Source: Dokdonella sp. (GTDB lineage Bacteria > Pseudomonadota > Gammaproteobacteria > Xanthomonadales > Rhodanobacteraceae). Taken from it: a DNA stretch of 64,000 nt. The stretch is taken from contig JALOBC010000014.1 of the NCBI GenBank assembly GCA_023228465.1, positions 18,885 through 82,884 of the forward strand. The letters run 5' to 3'. The notes below the pieces were generated by a model. The model made no database searches. It was not told the DNA's origin and saw nothing but the letters and a program-made list of their open reading frames with translations. Position 1 is the first letter of the stretch. The number at the start of each line of letters is the position of its first letter. Below, piece after piece: positions 44,657-54,200 of this stretch. The translations under genes were made by a program, and so were the position numbers.

Positions 44657-44737
44657 GTTGGCACGCGCGTCGGCCTTCCCGGCGCGCCGGCTGGATGCGG
44701 AGGGCGTGCCGGTGCCGTCGATCGCGCGCGGCAAGCC

Positions 44738-45622
44738 GTGAGCGCGCAGGTCCCGGCAGACGCCGGCCGCGACACCCCACGCTACGCCGTCTTCGGGCGG
44801 CCGGTCGCGCATTCCCTGTCGCCGCGCATCCACGCCGCGTTCGGCGCGCAGCTCGGCATCGCCATGGATTACCGCGCGATCGAGGCCGATTGCGCGGCCT
44901 TGCCGGCAGCCCTGGCGGCGTTCGCCGCCGCCGGCGGCCGGGGCGCCAACCTCACCCTGCCGCTCAAGCAGGCGGGCCTGGCGCTGTGCCGGCAGCTCGC
45001 GCCCCGCGCCAGGCGCGCCGGCAGTGTCAATACCCTGATCCGCCAGGGCGATGCGTGGCTGGGCGACAGTACCGACGGCGCGGGCCTGCTGCGTGACCTG
45101 CGCGAACGCCAGGCCTGCAACCCCGCCGGGCGCCGCGTGCTGCTGCTGGGGGCCGGCGGCGCGGCGCGGGCGGCGGCGTTTGCCCTGCTCGACGCCGGCG
45201 TGGCCGAACTGGCCGTCAGCAATCGCACCGCGGCCCATGCCGTCTCGCTCGTCGATGCGCTGGGCACGCCGGCGCATGCCATTACCCTGCCGGCGCTGGA
45301 CGGCGCGGGACCCTTCGAGCTGGTCGTCAACGCCACGTCGGCCGGCCACGCCGGCGCCGTCTTGCCGCTCCCCGCATCGGTGTTCGCGGCCGGGGCGCTG
45401 GCCTATGACCTCTCATACGGCCGCGCAGCGCAGCCCTTCCTCACTGCGGCGCAGGCCGCCGGGGCGGCGCGCGCGGTGAATGGCCTGGGCATGCTGGTCG
45501 AACAGGCCGCCGAATCCTTCGCCCTGTGGCAGGGCGTGCGGCCGGATACCGCAGCACTGTATGCGTCGTTGCAGGCCGAGCGCGCGCAGGCGGACTTGCC
45601 CGAACATGCAGACCCTCGCTGA
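44738..45622 (+). CDS. aroE: Shikimate dehydrogenase
   Basis: A 294-residue AroE, reducing 3-dehydroshikimate with NADPH in aromatic amino acid synthesis. The substrate-site motif is FGRPVAHSLSP, catalytic K77 sits in NLTLPLKQ with D113 in GDSTDGAGL, the NADP loop is LLGAGGAARAAAFALL and the end is NGLGMLVEQAAESF. It initiates at a GTG codon (44738), as no in-frame ATG precedes the conserved N terminus. The stop lies inside the next gene, which overlaps it by 17 nt. Confidence 0.95.
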   Translation: MSAQVPADAGRDTPRYAVFGRPVAHSLSPRIHAAFGAQLGIAMDYRAIEADCAALPAALAAFAAAGGRGANLTLPLKQAGLALCRQLAPRARRAGSVNTLIRQGDAWLGDSTDGAGLLRDLRERQACNPAGRRVLLLGAGGAARAAAFALLDAGVAELAVSNRTAAHAVSLVDALGTPAHAITLPALDGAGPFELVVNATSAGHAGAVLPLPASVFAAGALAYDLSYGRAAQPFLTAAQAAGAARAVNGLGMLVEQAAESFALWQGVRPDTAALYASLQAERAQADLPEHADPR

Positions 45623-45875
45623 TTGCTGCCCCGGCTGTGGCGCCTGTTGCATCGCGCCCTCGATTTCCTCGCCCATTCCCGGCATGCCGCACGGCAAGCC
45701 GGCCGGCATGCCCTGCGTGCAGCTCACCGAGGATTACCGCTGCCGCCTGTTCGGCCAGCCCGAGCGGCCAGCCGTGTGCCGCACGCTGCGCCCGGAACCG
45801 CGCATGTGCGGTACGGATCGCGAGGCGGCCCTGGCCTACCTGGCGGCACTCGAACGCGCCACGGCGGCGCGCTGA
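45606..45875 (+). CDS. YkgJ-like cysteine cluster protein
   Basis: An 89-residue protein with eight cysteines: CCPGCGACC at the N terminus, PCVQL, YRCRLF, VCRTL and RMCGTD. This is the zinc/iron-chelating CxxCxxCC pattern of the YkgJ (UPF0153) family. Function is unknown; a metal-site role is inferred. The ATG at 45606 lies within the end of aroE (17-nt overlap, different frame), so translation is coupled to aroE. Confidence 0.87.
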   Translation: MQTLADCCPGCGACCIAPSISSPIPGMPHGKPAGMPCVQLTEDYRCRLFGQPERPAVCRTLRPEPRMCGTDREAALAYLAALERATAAR

Positions 45876-46012
45876 GCCGTGCATCCGGCATCGCTCGCCG
45901 TGGGCGCGCATGAATCCTGCGCAACCGCGCGGTCGCCTGGGGCTTTCCCCACGCAGCACCCGGCGTAGCATGGCGGGGCGCAAGGCGTAGCTTGCGCGAG
46001 GGAGGCGATGCC

Positions 46013-46849
46013 ATGGACAAGTCGATCCAGATCACCCGCGCCGGGCAATTCCATGCAATGCACGATCGGCGCCACGTGCTGCTGCTGCCAAATGCCTGGG
46101 ACGCCGGCAGCGCACGGGCCTTTGCCGACCTGGGGTGTGCTGCCATTGCCACCACCAGCGGCGGCGTGGCCTGGTCGCTCGGTTATGGCGACGGCGAAGC
46201 CACGCCCTTCGACGAAGTCGTTGCGGCCACCCGGCGCATCGCGCACGCCGTGGCGGTGCCGGTGACGGCCGATATCGAAGGCGGCTACGGCGACACGCCT
46301 GATGCGGTGGGCGCCAGCGTGCGCGCGATGATCGCCGCCGGGGTGGTCGGCATCAACCTGGAAGACGGCGTCGGTCATGTCGCCCTGCGCGATCTGGACG
46401 AGGCCACCGCCCGTGTCGCCGCGGCCCGCAGCGCTGCCCGCGCCACCGGCGTGCCGATCGTCATCAACGCACGCGTGGACGTATGGATGACCGGCTTCGG
46501 CACCGATGAGCCGACGCGCGTCGCCGAGGCCCTGCGCCGGGCCCGCGCCTACCTCGCCGCGGGCGCCGACTGCATCTATCCCATCGCCCTGGCCGATCCG
46601 GCAAGCATCGGCACACTGGTCGCGGCGCTGGATGCCCCCGTCAACGTTGGCGCACGCACCGGGCTGCCGGATCTTGCCGAACTCGCGCGCCTGGGCGTGG
46701 CGCGGGTCAGTACTGCGACGCGACTGGCCACGCTGGCCATGTCGGCCGCGCGCGATGCCCTGCGCAGCGTGCTGGACAGCGGCCGCTTCGACGCGCTCGA
46801 CAGCGCGTTCGGCTATGCCGACATGCAGCGCCTGTTCACCGATTCCTGA
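46013..46849 (+). CDS. Isocitrate lyase/PEP mutase family protein
   Basis: A 278-residue TIM-barrel protein of the PEP mutase/isocitrate lyase superfamily. Signatures are LLLPNAWDAGSARAFADLG, TTSGGVAWSLGY, the metal-binding TADIEGGYG and GINLEDGV. The catalytic Cys loop of isocitrate lyase (KKCGH) is missing, which is usual for the oxaloacetate hydrolase/carboxyphosphonoenolpyruvate-like subgroup, so the reaction cannot be named. GGGAGG precedes the ATG at 46013. It is followed 35 nt later by an AhpD-like gene and then an alcohol dehydrogenase, a probable three-gene unit. Confidence 0.88.
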   Translation: MDKSIQITRAGQFHAMHDRRHVLLLPNAWDAGSARAFADLGCAAIATTSGGVAWSLGYGDGEATPFDEVVAATRRIAHAVAVPVTADIEGGYGDTPDAVGASVRAMIAAGVVGINLEDGVGHVALRDLDEATARVAAARSAARATGVPIVINARVDVWMTGFGTDEPTRVAEALRRARAYLAAGADCIYPIALADPASIGTLVAALDAPVNVGARTGLPDLAELARLGVARVSTATRLATLAMSAARDALRSVLDSGRFDALDSAFGYADMQRLFTDS

Positions 46850-46884
46850 CTGATTCCGCACAACCCCGCAAAGGAGCACCCCCG

Positions 46885-47358
46885 ATGACGCAACGCATCG
46901 ATTACCGGCACGCCTCGCCCGAGGCCTTCAAGGCCCTGCTGCATACCGAAGCGCAGGTCCACCGCAGCGGCCTGGAGGAATCGTTGATCGAACTGGTCAA
47001 GATGCGCGCCTCGCAGATCAACGGCTGCGCCTATTGTCTGGACATGCACAGCAAGGATGCGCGCGCCCAGGGCGAAACCGAGCAGCGCCTGTACCTGCTG
47101 AACGCCTGGCGCGAGGCGCCTTTCTACAGTGACCGCGAGCGCGCCGCCCTGGCCTGGACGGAAGCGGTCACGTGCATCGCCGAGGATGGCGTTTCCGATA
47201 CGCTCTACGCCGAGGTGCGACGCCACTTCGACGACAAGGGCCTGGTCGATCTGACCCTCGCCGTCATTGCCATCAACGGCTGGAACCGCATGGCCATCGC
47301 GTTCCGCGCGAAGGTCGGCGATTACGTCAGTCCGCACGCCGGGAACGCCGCGCGGTGA
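46885..47358 (+). CDS. Carboxymuconolactone decarboxylase/AhpD-like protein
   Basis: A 157-residue all-alpha AhpD-fold protein with the redox motif CAYCLDMH (C48, C51, H55), preceded by LIELVKMRASQING. Relatives with CxxC and a following His act as alkylhydroperoxidases or thiol-disulfide proteins. It has the YciW/PA0269-like length. AAGGAG lies 8-9 nt upstream of the ATG. The context (PEP mutase-like upstream, zinc alcohol dehydrogenase downstream) does not define a pathway. Confidence 0.9.
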   Translation: MTQRIDYRHASPEAFKALLHTEAQVHRSGLEESLIELVKMRASQINGCAYCLDMHSKDARAQGETEQRLYLLNAWREAPFYSDRERAALAWTEAVTCIAEDGVSDTLYAEVRRHFDDKGLVDLTLAVIAINGWNRMAIAFRAKVGDYVSPHAGNAAR

Positions 47359-47413
47359 GCCTGCGCATCCGCACGCCTTTCGCCAGTCCGTCCATCAGCC
47401 GAGGAAAACCCAC

Positions 47414-48484
47414 ATGAGCACCCACGCCTGGGGCGCGCGCAGCGCCGAGCTGCCGCTGGAAGCGATGCGCATCGAACGCCGTGCGCCGGGGCCGCGCGAC
47501 GTGCAGATCGACATCCTCTGGTGCGGCGTGTGCCACTCGGACCTGCACACGGTGCGTTCGGAATGGGGCGGCACGCACTATCCCTGCGTGCCCGGCCACG
47601 AGATCATCGGACGGGTCGGCGCGCTGGGTGCCGAGGTCACCGGCTTCACGGTCGGCGACACCGTGGGCGTGGGTTGCATGGTGGACAGCTGCCGCCACTG
47701 CAGCGCCTGCGCGGCGGGGCTGGAGCAGTACTGCGAGAACGGCTTCACGGGCACCTACAACGGGCGCACCCGCGACGCGCCCGGACACACGCTCGGCGGC
47801 TATTCGCAGCGCATCGTCGTCGATCGCGACTTCGTGCTGCGCATCGGCCATGGCGAGGCGCAGCTCGCCGCCGTGGCGCCGCTGCTGTGCGCCGGCATCA
47901 CCATGTATTCGCCGTTGCGCCACTGGGGCGCGGGACCGGGCCGCAAGGTCGGCATCGTCGGCATCGGTGGACTCGGCCACGTCGGCATCAAGCTCGCGCA
48001 CGCCATGGGTGCGCACACGGTGGCGTTCACCGGCAGCGCGCACAAGCGCCAGGATGCGCTGGCGCTCGGCGCGGACGAGGTGGTCCTGACGCGCGAGGAA
48101 GGCGGGATGAAGGCGCATGCGGCGAGCTTCGACCTGATCATCGACAGCGTGGCGGCGAGCCACGATCTTGCGCCGTATCTCTCGCTGCTCAAGCGCGATG
48201 GCACGCTGGTGCTGATCGGCGTGCCGGCCGCCCCGCACCCGTCGCCGGACGTCGGCAAGCTGGTGTTCCAGCGCCGTTCCCTGGCCGGGTCGCTGATCGG
48301 CGGCATCGCCGAAACCCAGCAGATGCTGGACTTCTGCGCGGCCCACGACATCGTCGCCGACATCGAGGTGATCCGCGCCGATGCGATCGACGCCGCCTAC
48401 GAGCGCATGCTGCGCAGCGACGTCAGGTACCGCTTCGTCATCGACGCGGCGAGCCTGGCCGGCCGAGCCGGCGCGGACAGCTAG
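47414..48484 (+). CDS. Zinc-dependent NAD(P) alcohol dehydrogenase (YahK/CAD-like)
   Basis: A 356-residue medium-chain dehydrogenase. Catalytic zinc ligands are in WCGVCHSDLH (C40) and GHE (61-63); structural zinc cysteines are in DSCRHCSACAAGLEQYC. The cofactor loop GIGGLGHVGIKLA and the cinnamyl-alcohol-dehydrogenase-like NGFTGTYNG region mark the YahK subgroup of broad aldehyde reductases, usually NADPH-dependent. The start at 47414 follows GAGGAAAACCCAC. Its TAG stop shares the palindrome CTAG with the stop of the convergent carbonic anhydrase. Confidence 0.94.
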   Translation: MSTHAWGARSAELPLEAMRIERRAPGPRDVQIDILWCGVCHSDLHTVRSEWGGTHYPCVPGHEIIGRVGALGAEVTGFTVGDTVGVGCMVDSCRHCSACAAGLEQYCENGFTGTYNGRTRDAPGHTLGGYSQRIVVDRDFVLRIGHGEAQLAAVAPLLCAGITMYSPLRHWGAGPGRKVGIVGIGGLGHVGIKLAHAMGAHTVAFTGSAHKRQDALALGADEVVLTREEGGMKAHAASFDLIIDSVAASHDLAPYLSLLKRDGTLVLIGVPAAPHPSPDVGKLVFQRRSLAGSLIGGIAETQQMLDFCAAHDIVADIEVIRADAIDAAYERMLRSDVRYRFVIDAASLAGRAGADS

Positions 48485-49014
48485 CCGGCGGCGAGGTATT
48501 CGTCCTTCAGGCGCACGTAGTGCTGCGCCGAGTAGTACAGGCGTTCGATCTCCGCGTCCGAGAGCCTGCGCACGCAGCGCGCCGGGTTGCCCACCCACAG
48601 CTCGCCTTCGCCGACCCGCTTGCCGGGGGCGATCACGGCGCCGGCACCCACCAGGCTGTGGCGCTGCACCACCGCGCCATCCAGCACCGTCGCGTGCATG
48701 CCGATCAGGCAGGCATCGCCGATCGTGCAGGCATGCACCACCGCGCCGTGACCGATGGTGACGTCGGCGCCGATCAGCAATGGAAAGCCCTCGCCGGTGT
48801 GCGGGCCGGCGTGGGTCACGTGCAGCACTGCGCCATCCTGCACGTTGCTGCGCGCGCCGATGCGGATGTAATGCACGTCGCCGCGTGCGACCACACAGGG
48901 CCAGAGCGAGGCGTCCGCGGCGACTTCCACGTCGCCGATCACCTGCGCGGCGGGATCGACATAGGCGCCGGCGGCAAGGCGCGGGCGGATGCCTCGATAG
49001 CTCCTGATGTTCAT
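48481..49014 (-). CDS. Gamma-class carbonic anhydrase-like protein (YrdA type)
   Basis: A 177-residue left-handed beta-helix protein built of hexapeptide repeats (VIGDVEVAADASLWPCVVARGD and following). The zinc-site histidines are in VLHVTHAGPH and TIGHGAVVHACTIG. A C-terminal helix (SDAEIERLYYSAQHYVRLKDEYL) follows. YrdA-type proteins resemble gamma-carbonic anhydrases but activity is not assured. It is divergent from the oligopeptidase A gene (107-nt spacer), and its stop overlaps that of the alcohol dehydrogenase by 4 nt. Confidence 0.92.
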   Translation of the reverse strand: MNIRSYRGIRPRLAAGAYVDPAAQVIGDVEVAADASLWPCVVARGDVHYIRIGARSNVQDGAVLHVTHAGPHTGEGFPLLIGADVTIGHGAVVHACTIGDACLIGMHATVLDGAVVQRHSLVGAGAVIAPGKRVGEGELWVGNPARCVRRLSDAEIERLYYSAQHYVRLKDEYLAAG

Positions 49015-49121
49015 GCGTCGTGTCCTCGTGGCCTGCATGGCCGTGCGGGCGCGGCCCGGGCGGCTTGAATTCACGGTGCGCGTGCACCAGCTTGGACGCA
49101 GGTTTCCTTCCCTGTGTGCCG

Positions 49122-51167
49122 ATGATGTCGAGCAATCCGCTGCTTGAGGCCGATGGCCTGCCCCGATTTTCCGCGATCCGCCCCGAACATGTCGAACCGG
49201 CGATCGACGCCATCCTCGCCGACTATCGCCAGCGCATCGATGCGTTGCTGGCGCCGGACGCGCCGCGCAGCTTCGATGCGGTGCTGCTGGCCGGCGAGGC
49301 GCTGGAGGATCGCCTGAACCGTGCCTGGGCGCCGGTCTCGCACCTGCACGGCGTGGCGGACTCCGACGCCTTGCGCAAGGCCTACGCGGCGGCGCAGGAG
49401 AAGATCGTCGAACATGCCAGCGAACTGGGCCAGAACCGTGAACTCTACGCCGCCATCGCAGCCGTGGGCGAGGCGCCGTCCACGGCCGCGCTGGCGCCGG
49501 CTGCGCGTGCCCTGATCGTGCATGCGCTGCGCGATTTCAGACTCGCCGGCGTGGCCCTGGAGGAGCCGGCGCGCACGCGCTTCCGCGACATCGCCAGCGA
49601 ACTGGCGCGCCTGGCCACCGAGTTCGAGGAGGCGGTGCTGGACGCCACCGATGCCTGGAGCGAGCCCATCACCGAGGAAGCCGGCCTTGCCGGCATTCCC
49701 GCCACCGGTCGCGCCGTGTTGCGTGCCGCCGCCGCCGAACAGGGCGCCGACGGCTGGCGGGTGACCTTGAAGCCCCCGAGCGTGCAGGCGGTGCTGACCC
49801 ATGCCGACGACCGCGCGCTGCGGGAACGGGTCTACCGCGCCTATCACACGCGCGCCTCCGACCAGGGCCCGCACGCCGGCGAATTCGACAACTCCGCACG
49901 CATCGAAAGCATCCTCGCGCTGCGCCACGAGGCGGCGCAGCTGCTGGGGTTCCACGACGCCGCGGAGGAATCGCTGGCCACCAAGATGGCGCCCTCGCCG
50001 GACGCGGTGCTGGCCTTCCTGCACGACCTGGCCGCACGCGCCAGGCCGGTGGCCGAGCGCGAGCTTGCCGAGCTTGCCGAGTTCGCGGCTGCGCAGCTGG
50101 GCCTGGCCCGGCTGGAGCCCTGGGATGTCGCCTACGCGGCCGAGAAGCTGCGCGAGCGCAAGTATTCCCTGAGCGAGGAGGAGCTCAAGCCGTATTTCGC
50201 GCTCGAGGCCGTGCTGCAGGGCCTGTTCGCCATCACAAAGCGCCTGTTCGGCATCGAGCTGCGCCAGCGCGGGGATGTCGATACCTGGCACCCGGATGCG
50301 CGCTACTACGAGCTGGTCGATGCGCAAGGGCGGGTCTTCGCCGGCGCCTATTTCGATCTTTTTGCACGCAGCGGCAAGCGCGGCGGCGCCTGGATGGACG
50401 TGTGCCGCAACCGCTTCCGCCAGGCCGGCACCACCCAGCTGCCAGTGGCCTTCCTCACCTGCAACTTTGCCCCGCCGAGCCAGGATGCGCCCTGCCTGCT
50501 CACCCATGACGAGGTGCTCACCCTGTTCCACGAATTCGGCCACGGCCTGCACCACCTGCTGACCGAGGTGGACCTGCCCGGCGTTGGCGGCATCAACGGC
50601 GTGGAATGGGATGCGGTGGAACTGCCCAGCCAGTTCATGGAGAACTTCGGCTGGGAACGCCAGGCGCTGGATCTGTTCGCCCGTCACTGGCAGACCGGCG
50701 CGCCACTGCCGGACGCGCTCTACCAGCGCATGCAGGCGGCGCGGCATTTCCACGCCGGACTGTTCCTGGTGCGCCAGCTCGAGTTTGGCCTGTTCGATTT
50801 CCGCCTGCACCGCGAGTACGACCCGGCGCGCGGCGCGCGCGCGCTGGAAATCCTCGAGGAAGTGCGCAGCGAAGTGGCGGTCATCCGCCCGCCGGTCTGG
50901 CAGCGCTTCCCGCATGCCTTCACGCACATCTTCGCCGGGGGTTACGGCGCGGGCTACTACAGCTATCTGTGGGCCGAACTCCTGTCCGCCGATGCCTTCG
51001 GGCGTTTCGCGGAAGCCGGGGTCCTCGACCGCGCCACCGGGCAGGCCTGGCGCGAGGCGATCCTTGCGGTCGGTGCCTCGCGTCCGGCGCTGGAAAGCTT
51101 CATCGCCTTCCGCGGCCGTGAGCCACGCCCCGAGGCGTTGCTGAAGAGCTACGGCCTGGCTGCCTGA
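49122..51167 (+). CDS. prlC: Oligopeptidase A (M3 family)
   Basis: A 681-residue cytosolic M3 metallopeptidase with zinc motif HEFGH at residues 470-474. The third ligand lies in the GVEWDAVELPSQFMENF segment and the substrate loop is AGGYGAGYYSYLWAELLSADAF. It degrades short peptides, including cleaved signal peptides. No signal sequence is present. Two ATGs in tandem (49122, 49125) are possible starts, both without a strong SD. Length is typical (680). It is followed by a Tricorn-like protease 124 nt downstream. Confidence 0.96.
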   Translation: MMSSNPLLEADGLPRFSAIRPEHVEPAIDAILADYRQRIDALLAPDAPRSFDAVLLAGEALEDRLNRAWAPVSHLHGVADSDALRKAYAAAQEKIVEHASELGQNRELYAAIAAVGEAPSTAALAPAARALIVHALRDFRLAGVALEEPARTRFRDIASELARLATEFEEAVLDATDAWSEPITEEAGLAGIPATGRAVLRAAAAEQGADGWRVTLKPPSVQAVLTHADDRALRERVYRAYHTRASDQGPHAGEFDNSARIESILALRHEAAQLLGFHDAAEESLATKMAPSPDAVLAFLHDLAARARPVAERELAELAEFAAAQLGLARLEPWDVAYAAEKLRERKYSLSEEELKPYFALEAVLQGLFAITKRLFGIELRQRGDVDTWHPDARYYELVDAQGRVFAGAYFDLFARSGKRGGAWMDVCRNRFRQAGTTQLPVAFLTCNFAPPSQDAPCLLTHDEVLTLFHEFGHGLHHLLTEVDLPGVGGINGVEWDAVELPSQFMENFGWERQALDLFARHWQTGAPLPDALYQRMQAARHFHAGLFLVRQLEFGLFDFRLHREYDPARGARALEILEEVRSEVAVIRPPVWQRFPHAFTHIFAGGYGAGYYSYLWAELLSADAFGRFAEAGVLDRATGQAWREAILAVGASRPALESFIAFRGREPRPEALLKSYGLAA

Positions 51168-51291
51168 CACCCCGTCCTCGCTGCGCGCCGGCCTGCCCAC
51201 ATCCCGCGCCGCTGCCGGCCATGACCACCGGCCCATGCATCGCGCCGCGGGGCTGGCAAGCTGGCTGACTCGATTCCACCGGAGTGTGCCG

Positions 51292-54200
51292 ATGCGCGTC
51301 TTGACCTGGCCCCTGCTGGCCCTCCTGATCTGCGTGGCCGGCACGGCGCGCGCCGCGCCAGGCTACTACCGCGAGCCGGCCCTGCATGGTGATAGCGTCG
51401 TGTTCGTGTCCGAGGGTGACCTGTGGCGGGTGGCAGCGGGCGGTGGCCACGCGCAGCGCCTGACCACACACCCGGCGCCGGAATCGCAACCGGTGATCTC
51501 GGCGGACGGCCGCCAGGTCGCCTTCGTCGCCAGCTATGACGGCGCGCCGGATGTGTACCTGATGCCGCTGGCCGGCGGCGAACCGCGGCGGCTCACCTTC
51601 GATGCCAGCCGCGCCTGGCTGTCCGGCTTTGCCCCCGACGGCAGCATCGTCTATGCCAGCGAAGCGGTGGTCGGCCCGGGCATGAGCCGCGCGCTGCGCC
51701 GCGTCGATCCCGCCAGTGGCGCCATCACCGACGTGCCGCTCGCCGACGCGCGGGAACTGGTGTACGGGGCTGACGGGCGGACCGTGTGGTTCACGCGCTT
51801 TGGCCTGGCCGTATCCGGTGACCATGCGGTGGACTATCGCGGCGGCGCGATGGCCCAGCTGTGGCGCTGGGACAGCGCCGCCGAGGGCGAAGCGCTGCGC
51901 CTGGCGGCCGACCTGGATGCCAACCTCAGCCAGCCGATGTGGTGGCAGGACCAGCTCTACGTGGTCAGCGATGCCGGCGGGCGCGCCAACCTCTGGGCGA
52001 TGGACGGCAATGGCGGCGCGCGCCGCCAGCTCACGCACTACAGCGACTTCGACGTGCGCGGCGCGCGCCTGGACGGCGGGCGCATCATCTACCAGCTGGG
52101 CGCGGACCTGCATCTCTACGACATCGCCAGTGGCAGCGATCGCACGCTCGACATCGTGCTGGATTCGGACTTCCTGCAGCGCCGCGAGCGCTTCCTCGCC
52201 GAGCCCCTGAAATGGCTCGGCCATGCCGCGCCCGACGCCGCCGGCGAGCGCGTGGCGCTGAGCGCGCGCGGGCGCGTGGTGCTGGCCGGTACCCAGGCGC
52301 TGCGTCGCGTGGATCTCGCGGTTCCCGAGCAGGCGCGTGCACGTGCTGCCGTGCCCGCCGCGGACGGCACGTCCGTGTTCGCCGTCACCGATATCGAGGG
52401 GCGCAGCGAAATCTGGTCCTATCCCGCGGATGGCTCGACCGCAACGCGCGTGCTGGTCGCCGATGCCGGGGTGTACCGCTGGCGCCTGTGGCCCTCGCCC
52501 GACGGGCGCTGGCTGGCGCACGCCGACAAGCACGCGCGGCTCTGGCTGCTCGATCTGAAGAATGGGCGCAGTCACGTGGTGGATGAATCGCCGCATGGCG
52601 ACGATGACGCCTACTCGGATGTCGCCTGGTCCGCCGATGGCCGTTATCTGGCCTGGTCGCGCCCGGACTCCAACCGCCAGATGCCGCAGCTGTTCATCGC
52701 CGCGGCCGATGCGAAGCACAAGGCGGTGCTCAGCACCGATCGCTACGAATCCTTCTCGCCGGCCTTCTCGCCGGATGGCCGGTGGCTGTACTTCCTCTCC
52801 AACCGGCGCTTCGTCGCCACGCCTGCTTCGCCCTGGGGCGACCGCAACACCGGCCCGATGTTCGACAAGCGCACCCAGATACTGGCGCTGGCGCTGCAGC
52901 CCGGCCTGCGCTTCCCGTTCCAGGCCGTGGACGAACTGGCCCCGGCGACGCCGAAGGAGGACAAGACCGACCGGGACGACGTGCCCAGGCCGGGCCCCGA
53001 CGTGGTCTTCGAGGGGCTGGCCACGCGTCTGCATGACACCGGCGTGGAAGCCGGCAACTACAGTGACCTTGCCGCGCACGCCGAGCGGCTCTACTTCCTG
53101 GCCCGCGACGCGGGCAGTCGCGGCCAGGACCGCCTGCAGGTGCTGCCGATCGAAGCCGGCAAGCACACGGCGCAGACCTTCCTCGACAAGGTCGGCGCCT
53201 ACCGCCTGAGTGCCAACGGCAAGCGCCTGATGGTGCTGACTGCGGGCAAGCAGCCGGGCGAGCCCGGCGGCGTGCTGCTGCTCGACGCCACGGCCAAGGC
53301 ACCCGACGAGCGGGTCGCCGCGCAGGTGCGCGTGGACGACTGGAAGCTCGCCATCGATCCGGCGCGCGAATGGCAGCAGATGTTCGAGGATGCCTGGCGC
53401 CTGCACCGCGAATTCTCCTTCGATCCGGCCATGCGTGGTATCGACTGGGACGCCGTGCGCGCGCGCCTGGCGCCGCTGGTGCGGCGCGTCAACGACCGCC
53501 TGGAACTGGACGACCTGCTCGGCCAGATGAGCGCGAACCTCGGCATCCTGCATTCGCAGGTGCGCGGCGGCGACTATCGCCAGGACCCGGCCGCACCCGA
53601 AGCGGCGCTGCTCGGTGCCCGCCTCGCCGCAACCGACGGCGGCGTGCGCATCGAGCACATCTGGCGCACCGATCCCGAACTGCCGGCACTGCGCGCGCCG
53701 CTGCAGCAGCCGGGCGTGGATGCGCGCGAGGGCGATCTCATCACCGCCATCAATGGACGGCCGGTAACCAGCCTTGCCGAGGTGGCCCGCGCGCTGCTTG
53801 CCCAGGCCGGCCAGCAGGTGCTGCTCGAGCTCAGGCGTGGCGGACAGGCCTCGCGTGCCATCGTGCGCCCGGTGACGCCCGAGCGTGAGGCGCTGCTGCG
53901 CTATGGCGACTGGGTGCGCGGCAAGCTCGCACGCGTCGAGCAGGCGGCGGGCGGGCGCATCGGCTACCTGCATCTCTACGCCATGGGGCCGAACGACATC
54001 GCCGCCTTCGTGCGCGAGTTCTACGCCCAGATCGACCGCGACGGCCTGATCATCGACGTGCGCCGCAATCGCGGCGGCAACATCGACAGCTGGGTGATCG
54101 AGAAGCTGCTGCGCCGCGTGTGGGCGTTCTGGCAGCCGCCGCACGGCGCACCCGCGGGCAACATGCAGCAGACCTTCCGCGGCCACCTGGTGGTGCTGGC

